From a virus: a stretch of DNA of 24,152 bases. The notes beneath the pieces were generated by a model that was not told the DNA's origin, searched no databases, and worked only from the letters and a program-made list of their open reading frames with translations. This document shows positions 18,888-24,152 of the stretch, piece after piece (within the stretch, counting starts at the first letter, position 1; every line of letters begins with the position of its first letter). Both the position numbers and the translations under genes were made by a program. Where the stretch lies: positions 1-24,152 of IMG/VR virus record IMGVR_UViG_3300007538_003141. One strand, given 5' to 3'.

Positions 18888-21800
18888 AAGACTGTAGAGT
18901 CGTAGGAGTTAATGCTGGTACAATAACAATATTGCTGGTTGTCGCCGCATTAACAAAAATCTCATATGGTCTACATTTGATCTCATACAAATCACCAAAC
19001 AATTTTTCAGGATCGTTTGAGACAAGAACAACTGAGCTAATCAAATCACCTATCTGTTCATGTAGATATGCGCTTAGTTCTGAGAAAAAGAATGTATCTC
19101 CAAAATCCCAATTATTAATACTAAAATATCTGTCCATAGCTGATAATACCGCACTTCTGATCTCGCTGTTGCTGGCGTTTGTATTGCTTGCTTTCACTAC
19201 TTTGATAGTACCCTGTAGCGCAGGATCTGCTTTAGCACCAAACAACGGTTTGAACGTAACACTATTTAATATCACTGAATCCGACAACATTTTGTAGTCT
19301 TGTACTAAAGGATATGCACTGTTCAATTCATTTAATGTGGGTTGATCAGGTTCCGGAATAGTATCAGTTGTGTCAGTAATCCAGTTTCTATATGCTGTGT
19401 AATAAGACTGTGTAACTACATACAGATCAATAATGTTTGTAGTCGCTGGATCAATGCGGGTTGTATTGTTAGCATTGTGTCTATACTGGTATGACAGTCC
19501 CTGTCTACCTGGTTTGACTGAGTAGTTTACTTGCTCTACTAAATTATATAAAGGAGTTACTACTGTAGGGTCTTGCACTGATTTGTAGAATCTATTATCA
19601 GTATATGCATAGAAAAGCTGTCCAACGGGGAATTCATATTTTACTACTTCGATTTGATTCTTAGTTGCATATGTGTAAACTACTTCTTCGTTAGGAACGA
19701 TTAATTCTCTAACTAAGTTTACCGGATCTGTAATAGTTTCGAAAAATACATATACCCCGATATTAGCGCCATTGTTTACATATCCAGTGATCTCGTTAAA
19801 GAAATCAGGATTTAATACTAATTGTTTATTGTTTACATCAGTAGCGGCGACTTCAACTTGGAAATCATTTACATAACCATCGCTCTCTACTGTTTGACCT
19901 AAGATATTTACTTTAGTGTCTGCGCCCAAAGCAGTACTTGTACCGAATTCAGAGTTGATACCTAAAATGTTTACGTAATCTTGAATAATTTTACCAGTAA
20001 AAGGATCGTAAACTAATTCGTCTTTGTTAAATGTAAAACGAGTGTCAGTAACACTACCAAAATAGTATGTCAATGATCTGTAAGTAACGGTGTATCTGTT
20101 ATTTCCCAAACTAGTAAACTTAACAAAATAGTTAGGATCTGTAAATGTACTAATTGACCAGCGTTCTTGGTTGATCAATAAAGAGTTATTGAATACAAGT
20201 GTAAAATCTTGTTGCAATTCGATTTTGATGATACACTCTTGGATCAAGTTTGCTGATAGTGAGTTGTCAAATACCGGGATAACTTGTGCAAGAGTCACTC
20301 CGTCAGGTACATAACCATTCAATGTAACAGGACCTTGTCCGTTTGCGAAAGTTCCAGATCCGTTATTGCTACCATCACCTACTACATTTAATACAGTTGA
20401 CCAGATAAAAGTAGAATCACCGATACCAGGAACGCCTGCTACTAAACGGTTATTGCTATCAAAATAGTAGCCGACTGGGGCGGTGAATTTTAATATAGCG
20501 CCTGGTGTCACATATTTTGCATTGGTTGTAGTGAATGTACCTAAAGGTGCAGGTTGCTCTAAGCTACCTGACACTGAATATAAGTACCCTGATTCGCTAG
20601 AAGATTCTACGGAACTAGTTTTCCAATATAATACAGGTTCACCTGAACCAGGATAAGAATATCTTGGATAATTTTGAATATAGTATTGTGTAGCCCTGTT
20701 TAGTGATAATACTGCTGATAAGTCCGCAGTAAAGAATTGAATGATGTCACTAGTATTTTCTACAGTAAGGGACAAGAATCCGTCAGTATCGCTTTGATAC
20801 AATGCACCGTCACTACCAAATGAATTTGTGCTACTATATTTTCCGGTTGGATCTAATAAATCTAAGTTTTTAGATACACCAATAGAACTTCTGTTTACAG
20901 CCTTAGATTTAATGATAGAATTGTAAAGAGTGTACGGGAAGTTAGTGTAGTCTTCTCCGTTAACCATTCTGTTTTGTGTGTAGTAACGTGTAGGTGCTCT
21001 TTGCTTGATTGAAGCAAGTGATTCTCTGCTTTGTGCATTAGATACTGTAAGAGGTAATTGCAATCCAATAGTTAATGTTTCGTTTCTGCCCTGTCTACTA
21101 ACGTATGATATAGCAACTACTACTCCGTTCATCTCTGATGGATCAATAGTATATGTCAATGCGTTACTAGAACGAACATATGCACGGAAAGTTCCTACTG
21201 GAATTTCAGAGAAGACGCCGTCACCAAAGATATATGAAACTTGGTCGTTACTACGTGATCCAACAGAAAAAATCTTTTTGGAAGAAGTTTCTGTCTGTAG
21301 ATATGCATCTGCATAAACGTTTTCTACTTGTTCCCAGAGTTCTAAAGTATTATTAGTACCTCTTTGATATAACCAAGTATCAGTTTGGTTTACCCCGTCA
21401 ATATCGATGTTGATAGACTGATTAGAAATAGCTTGTTGCAATGTGAAATCATAATTGTCTAGTCTACCTTGCTTAAAGTAGAACATAAAACCTGTATTTG
21501 GGCTTCCAAATCCTAGACGATCATTTCTATAAAGAATGTTTAGTCTACCGCTTGGCGCAGGTGGAATCTCATAGATATAGTCTGTGTTTACTGAAGAACC
21601 GCTTACTAATTCAAAATTCATTGACTGTCCATCTACTACAGTAGAGAACGGAGCAATGGGTAGAGTGTTGTTAGGAATTCTAATAGAATATTCACTAGTA
21701 GTAACACCTAAAATATCAGATACGTTGCCAGGACGCCCGATTCGCTGAGAATCTATCAATGTAGCATTGATCACTGTATTCATCTGATCTAACCAATTTG

Positions 21801-22248
21801 AGTTAGCTGGGTCATTCCACAAGATAGGAACATTACTTAGATTGACGCCATTAGAATCTACGACACCTTCTGTAGTTCTGATAGAAGTTACTTTTAGATA
21901 TCCTGAAGCACACGTGTTTCTTTTTGGTGTGTAGCCAACTAACGTAGCAAGTTTGATTACTGAATCTCTACGTTCAGCAGTGTCTAAAAAGTTTTCTCTA
22001 GTGTTTAAATCATTACGAAAGGCAAGACCCTGACCCATGAAGGCCATGACATCTAACAGAGCGATGAACTCTGCTGATTCGATATAATCGTTAAAGGTCT
22101 CAGGATAGTATAGACGTAGATAGTCAATAAAACTTTTACGTAAAGTTTCATAGTCATAACTTTTAAAATCTGCTTCGCTAAACGTTTGGTATATAGCTTT
22201 CCAATCGTTTACTCCGAATAATCCTGATTGTCGTGAATTAGTGGCCAT
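18886..22248 (-). CDS. gp6: Baseplate wedge protein gp6 (baseplate J-like), enlarged
   Basis: An 1120-residue protein; T4 gp6 is about 660 residues. gp6 dimerises around the hub to form the inner ring that links wedges and passes on the contraction signal. The N-terminus (1-110) has the typical YDYETLRKSFIDYLRLYYPE, ESAEFIALLDVMAFMG and RRDSVIKLATLVGYTPKR segments. A baseplate-J-like core follows with IFGDGVFSEIPVGTFRAYVR (about 340-360) and APTRYYTQNRMVNGEDY (about 417-433). The C-terminal dimerisation-type region carries NWDFGDTFFFSELSAYLHEQ (about 1040-1060). The extra length lies mainly between about 480 and 1000, a beta-rich part of unknown function. The ATG at 22248 is preceded by a purine-rich ACAAGAGAA and a late-promoter-like octamer. 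The stop is 10 bases before the giant gene, whose ribosome binding site overlaps it. Family call is strong. Confidence 0.93.
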   Translation of the reverse strand: MATNSRQSGLFGVNDWKAIYQTFSEADFKSYDYETLRKSFIDYLRLYYPETFNDYIESAEFIALLDVMAFMGQGLAFRNDLNTRENFLDTAERRDSVIKLATLVGYTPKRNTCASGYLKVTSIRTTEGVVDSNGVNLSNVPILWNDPANSNWLDQMNTVINATLIDSQRIGRPGNVSDILGVTTSEYSIRIPNNTLPIAPFSTVVDGQSMNFELVSGSSVNTDYIYEIPPAPSGRLNILYRNDRLGFGSPNTGFMFYFKQGRLDNYDFTLQQAISNQSINIDIDGVNQTDTWLYQRGTNNTLELWEQVENVYADAYLQTETSSKKIFSVGSRSNDQVSYIFGDGVFSEIPVGTFRAYVRSSNALTYTIDPSEMNGVVVAISYVSRQGRNETLTIGLQLPLTVSNAQSRESLASIKQRAPTRYYTQNRMVNGEDYTNFPYTLYNSIIKSKAVNRSSIGVSKNLDLLDPTGKYSSTNSFGSDGALYQSDTDGFLSLTVENTSDIIQFFTADLSAVLSLNRATQYYIQNYPRYSYPGSGEPVLYWKTSSVESSSESGYLYSVSGSLEQPAPLGTFTTTNAKYVTPGAILKFTAPVGYYFDSNNRLVAGVPGIGDSTFIWSTVLNVVGDGSNNGSGTFANGQGPVTLNGYVPDGVTLAQVIPVFDNSLSANLIQECIIKIELQQDFTLVFNNSLLINQERWSISTFTDPNYFVKFTSLGNNRYTVTYRSLTYYFGSVTDTRFTFNKDELVYDPFTGKIIQDYVNILGINSEFGTSTALGADTKVNILGQTVESDGYVNDFQVEVAATDVNNKQLVLNPDFFNEITGYVNNGANIGVYVFFETITDPVNLVRELIVPNEEVVYTYATKNQIEVVKYEFPVGQLFYAYTDNRFYKSVQDPTVVTPLYNLVEQVNYSVKPGRQGLSYQYRHNANNTTRIDPATTNIIDLYVVTQSYYTAYRNWITDTTDTIPEPDQPTLNELNSAYPLVQDYKMLSDSVILNSVTFKPLFGAKADPALQGTIKVVKASNTNASNSEIRSAVLSAMDRYFSINNWDFGDTFFFSELSAYLHEQIGDLISSVVLVSNDPEKLFGDLYEIKCRPYEIFVNAATTSNIVIVPALTPTTLQS

Positions 22249-22268
22249 AATGATTCTCTTGTTTCATA

Positions 22269-22276
22269 TATTTATC
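22269..22276 (-). promoter_or_regulatory. T4-like late promoter candidate upstream of gp6
   Basis: In the 53-base gap between gp25 and gp6 the minus strand reads AATGATAAATATATG. GATAAATA matches seven of eight bases of the T4 late consensus TATAAATA, which in T4-like phages is read by the gp55 sigma with the sliding clamp. It lies 20 bases before the gp6 ATG, leaving room for a short leader with a purine-rich ACAAGAGAA ribosome-binding segment. Spacing is plausible; transcription start is not shown by sequence alone. Confidence 0.5.
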
Positions 22277-22300
22277 ATTACGGAAAACCGGTTTTTTAAT
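22277..22300. other. Small imperfect palindrome in the gp25-gp6 gap
   Basis: A perfect 12-base palindrome AAAACCGGTTTT (22284-22295) is flanked by ATTA (22277-22280) and TAAT (22297-22300). As RNA it would make only a weak A-U stem closed over CCGG. It might be a minor terminator or processing site after gp25, or a binding site next to the promoter candidate. I cannot choose between these, and chance is possible. Confidence 0.3.
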
Positions 22301-22301
22301 A

Positions 22302-22760
22302 TTAAAGCAAGACGGCTGAATTAGTTTGCTGATCGAAAAATAGTGCGAGGTCACCGGCGTTATTAAAAGGGTTGATAGAAAGTTGCATCTCTACTAAGAT
22401 ACCGTTATCTCTAGGATATGCTACGACCGTATTTACATAAAGTCTAGGGTCTAATGCAGCCACTCTACGGACTTCGTTCTGTAATTGTTGTACTACGTCT
22501 ATAGTGTTAGGTTCAAAAACAAAATCCCAAAGCGTTGTGCCATACGCAGGGTTACCTACTTTCTCTCCCTTACGGATGTTCAATGCGTTGATAAAGTCTT
22601 GAATTACAAGTTGTTCGTCTACAAGTCTAAACTTTTTACCATACTTGATACCACCAGAACGAATAATGCCCTGGCCTGCTTGGTTGACAGGCGGGTTGAC
22701 ATTGTTAGTCGTTCTAGCTTTATCAGCATTGATTGTTGAAAATCCTACGTATGTTGGCAT
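22302..22760 (-). CDS. gp25: Baseplate wedge protein gp25 (GPW/gp25 family)
   Basis: A 152-residue protein, slightly longer than T4 gp25 (132 residues). In contractile-tail phages gp25 sits in the inner baseplate wedge with gp6 and gp53 and helps nucleate the sheath. Relatives occur in type VI secretion (TssE) and R-pyocins. Visible family features are FRLVDEQLVIQDFINALNI (about 45-63), RKGEKVGNPAYGTTLWDFVF (64-83, the conserved G-x-P-x-G-T/S-x-L-W/F core), then an amphipathic helix NTIDVVQQLQNEVRRVAALDPR and a C-terminal beta section with VEMQLSINPF. The start ATG at 22760 is 12 bases after the Hint gene stop, with AGGA upstream. gp6 follows after 53 bases. The family call is strong. Confidence 0.93.
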   Translation of the reverse strand: MPTYVGFSTINADKARTTNNVNPPVNQAGQGIIRSGGIKYGKKFRLVDEQLVIQDFINALNIRKGEKVGNPAYGTTLWDFVFEPNTIDVVQQLQNEVRRVAALDPRLYVNTVVAYPRDNGILVEMQLSINPFNNAGDLALFFDQQTNSAVLL

Positions 22761-22764
22761 AATG

Positions 22765-22772
22765 TATTTATC
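22765..22772 (-). promoter_or_regulatory. GATAAATA octamer before gp25 (possible late promoter, doubtful)
   Basis: The minus strand reads TAGGATAAATACATTATG into the gp25 start. GATAAATA matches the T4 late promoter consensus TATAAATA at seven of eight bases. It ends only 4 bases before the gp25 ATG, too close for a transcript carrying a normal leader for gp25. The overlapping AGGA, 10 bases before the ATG, could instead be the ribosome binding site. The match may be a coincidence of AT-rich DNA. Confidence 0.25.
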
Positions 22773-24152
22773 CTATTTTTTATCCCAGTATATACCTTCG
22801 TTTTTAACGTTGTGGTGTAAGATAAACGCTTCGTTTGTTTCACCTGCCCAGAACGCTGTGTCTCCAGCATTGATTACTGCAACAAACTTGTACCCCATGT
22901 CTTCAATAGAAACAACTTCGTCCCAGAAAGTTTCGTCATTCCTCATACATGCTACTTCTTTGTTCATAAGATCAGGAGCACTAACGAACGTTAAATCTTT
23001 AGTAAAGATGGGCGCAGTTGTAGAACACACTAATGATACACCTGTTTTAGTCACTAATCTTACGCAAGGTTGATGATCTACGTGATTGAATACTACGGTT
23101 CCTAGATAAACTTCTAAATCTTTGCTGTCTTTACCTAGAGAAATATCATGACCTTCTCGTAGTTGCCACGCTTGTTCAATAGCTCTACCATTCCAAATAG
23201 TAGTTTCTACCGCAGGTATATAGCTGTCTAAGACTACGCACCCGCCGCCACCAGGATTTGGAGTCGTTGGTGGGGGTGGAGGAGGTGGGGGTGGAGGAGG
23301 TGGAGGATTTGGTGGCGGTATCGGACCGACAACTGCTCCTATTGTGTTCTCCTCGACTGGTTCATCATCTTCATCTACTAAGTCCGGTGGAGGCGGAGGT
23401 GGGGGCGGAGCAACATATTGTTGATGGCTCTCGAATCCCGTAGTAGAAGTCAATGCATTAGAGAATCTAGTAAATGTAAACGATTCTCCGGTTAGAGGAT
23501 TTAGATAATATTCTTCTCCGGCTGAAGCTGGTGCGAACACACCTGAATTACTATCAAAACTAAACTGTCCAAGACTTGATCCAGGTGTTTGAGTAGTTGC
23601 TAGTAATGCAAGAGTAGTGTCTGCTTTTGCCGCATCTTGAATCGCAGTTTCTAAGTCTTGGAATGCTTCTTTAGTCTCACTTAGTAAGGTTGCGCCGGCT
23701 GGTACTTTTTCTGTAACTGCATTAGGTGCAGTCGATAGTATTGATTGTACTATATTTCTTGCGATATCTAATTCTGCAACCGATGTCTGATATGCGGCTA
23801 ATGCAGTTGCTATTTCAGGTGATCCTGCAGGTAAATTAGCTAACGCTTCTGCATATGCAGATTGAGCTTTAGTAGCTTTCTTGCTGGCTGCTGTAAGTTT
23901 TCTAGCGGCTGTTGATAATTCTTTACGTTGTTTTATCAGCGATTCGGCCGCGCCTATTGCAGAAGGTGCAATCTCCCCTAATAGATTAGGTCTTGGGATA
24001 ATGCTGGGACCTAAAACATTGTTAATCATGGCTGTTAGCGGAGCCCTATTAAATGTGTTGACACCGATGCTAGGTAATTTAACTGTAGAGCCACCACCTG
24101 AAGTTAATGATGCGAGTGCTGATTCTACTATAGCTTGTACGCCTGGAGGCAA
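22773..24152 (-). CDS. Hint-domain virion-associated protein with polyproline linkers (5' end cut by window edge)
   Basis: The last 459 codons of a longer gene are visible. The leftmost reading (TTG at the window edge) is not a convincing start, so the true N-terminus lies beyond the window. Visible order (numbering from the edge): a Gly/Ser/Pro-rich part (1-70), an Ala/Lys-rich helical or coiled-coil-like stretch (about 70-140), eight consecutive prolines (249-256), an acidic linker containing DEDDEPVEE, thirteen consecutive prolines (283-295), GGGG, then a Hint fold from Cys305 to Asn448 and an 11-residue tail ending in DKK. The gene ends with TAG 12 bases before gp25, so it probably belongs to the same late structural operon. 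Known: Hint domains catalyse self-cleavage or splicing. Inferred: a self-processing baseplate or tail-tip part; a PAAR-type or gp5-like N-terminus is possible but not visible. Hint call is good, the role is unknown. Confidence 0.85.
   Translation of the reverse strand: MPPGVQAIVESALASLTSGGGSTVKLPSIGVNTFNRAPLTAMINNVLGPSIIPRPNLLGEIAPSAIGAAESLIKQRKELSTAARKLTAASKKATKAQSAYAEALANLPAGSPEIATALAAYQTSVAELDIARNIVQSILSTAPNAVTEKVPAGATLLSETKEAFQDLETAIQDAAKADTTLALLATTQTPGSSLGQFSFDSNSGVFAPASAGEEYYLNPLTGESFTFTRFSNALTSTTGFESHQQYVAPPPPPPPPDLVDEDDEPVEENTIGAVVGPIPPPNPPPPPPPPPPPPPTTPNPGGGGCVVLDSYIPAVETTIWNGRAIEQAWQLREGHDISLGKDSKDLEVYLGTVVFNHVDHQPCVRLVTKTGVSLVCSTTAPIFTKDLTFVSAPDLMNKEVACMRNDETFWDEVVSIEDMGYKFVAVINAGDTAFWAGETNEAFILHHNVKNEGIYWDKK
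22809..23240 (-). other. Hint (hedgehog/intein-type) autoprocessing domain
   Basis: The domain spans 144 residues, the size of a Hint fold without a homing endonuclease insert. It opens with Cys305 in CVVLDSYIP (block A-like nucleophile after GGGG), has a block B-like segment LVCSTTAPIFT (374-384), a block F-like stretch KFVAVINAGDTAFWAGE (422-438), and ends in FILHHN (443-448), the His-Asn pair expected for asparagine cyclisation. Position 380, where block B normally carries a catalytic His (TxxH), is Ala followed by Pro. The residue after Asn448 is Val, not Cys, Ser or Thr, so normal splicing is not expected. Cleavage at the C-terminal Asn or a non-splicing use is more likely. Block assignments were made by eye. 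Confidence 0.75.
23268..23408 (-). repeat. Proline-coding microsatellite (13 + 8 consecutive Pro codons)
   Basis: Two runs of CCN codons lie inside the Hint-domain gene: 13 codons at 23268-23306 and 8 codons at 23385-23408, separated by an acidic linker and a PIPPPN segment. The DNA is a near-repetitive tract of CCACCTCC and CCACCCCC units (GGT/GGA/GGG on the plus strand). This is likely a stiff spacer that holds the Hint domain away from the rest of the protein. Such tracts can change length by slippage, and long proline runs slow ribosomes unless EF-P is present. Confidence 0.9.

Noticed and set aside
22277-22300. A strong intrinsic terminator after gp25
   Set aside because: The stem would be four A-U pairs over a CCGG loop with no long GC stem followed by a U-run on the coding strand. 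It would be too weak alone.
22485-23073. Plus-strand frames opposite gp25 and the Hint gene
   Set aside because: The minus-strand genes here have clear family motifs, so the plus-strand frames are antisense shadows.
22809-23240. A splicing intein interrupting a gene
   Set aside because: There is no homing endonuclease segment, the residue after the terminal Asn is Val, only 11 residues follow, and the block B His appears absent. A non-splicing Hint domain fits better.

Overview
The window is a stretch of the structural (baseplate) region of a T4-like tailed phage, and every gene I can support lies on the minus strand. Transcription runs from high to low coordinates: a Hint-domain protein cut by the right edge, then a gp25-type wedge protein, a gp6-type wedge protein with a baseplate-J-like core, and one enormous open reading frame that begins 10 bases after gp6 and runs off the left edge at base 1. 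Base composition is AT-rich. There are no tRNAs, no CRISPR array, no insertion sequence and no metabolic genes. The style of gp6 and of the giant protein resembles marine T4-like myoviruses such as cyanophages and relatives. The host cannot be decided from this window.

Layout. 24152-22773: C-terminal 459 residues of a protein with an Ala-rich helical segment, two polyproline blocks around an acidic linker, and a C-terminal Hint (hedgehog/intein-type) domain. 22760-22302: gp25, a wedge component of the GPW/gp25 family. 22301-22249: a 53-base gap, the only real intergenic space, holding a T4-late-promoter-like octamer and a small palindrome. 22248-18886: gp6, 1120 residues, much longer than T4 gp6. 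18875 to the left edge: the giant ORF, at least 6291 codons (roughly 0.7 MDa) with no stop before the edge.

The giant protein is the striking feature. It starts with a conserved-looking N-terminal section, has a long non-repetitive body, then an FG-GAP-like seven-element region (about 9.65-11.76 kb), a helical/non-repetitive section (about 8 kb), Gly-Tyr and RG modules (7.3-7.8 kb), an Asp-box-like seven-element region (3.1-4.3 kb) and many copies of a roughly 80-residue module built around a Tyr-Tyr-Val core, mostly between 0.3 and 7.2 kb. Both candidate propellers are interrupted by such modules. It occupies the place where T4 has gene 7 (after gene 6), so it may be an expanded wedge or peripheral baseplate component. 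That is inference from position.

How the genes may work together: gp25 and gp6 are established parts of the inner baseplate wedge that triggers sheath contraction. The Hint protein upstream and the giant downstream are co-oriented and tightly packed with them, consistent with one late structural operon whose products assemble into the same baseplate.
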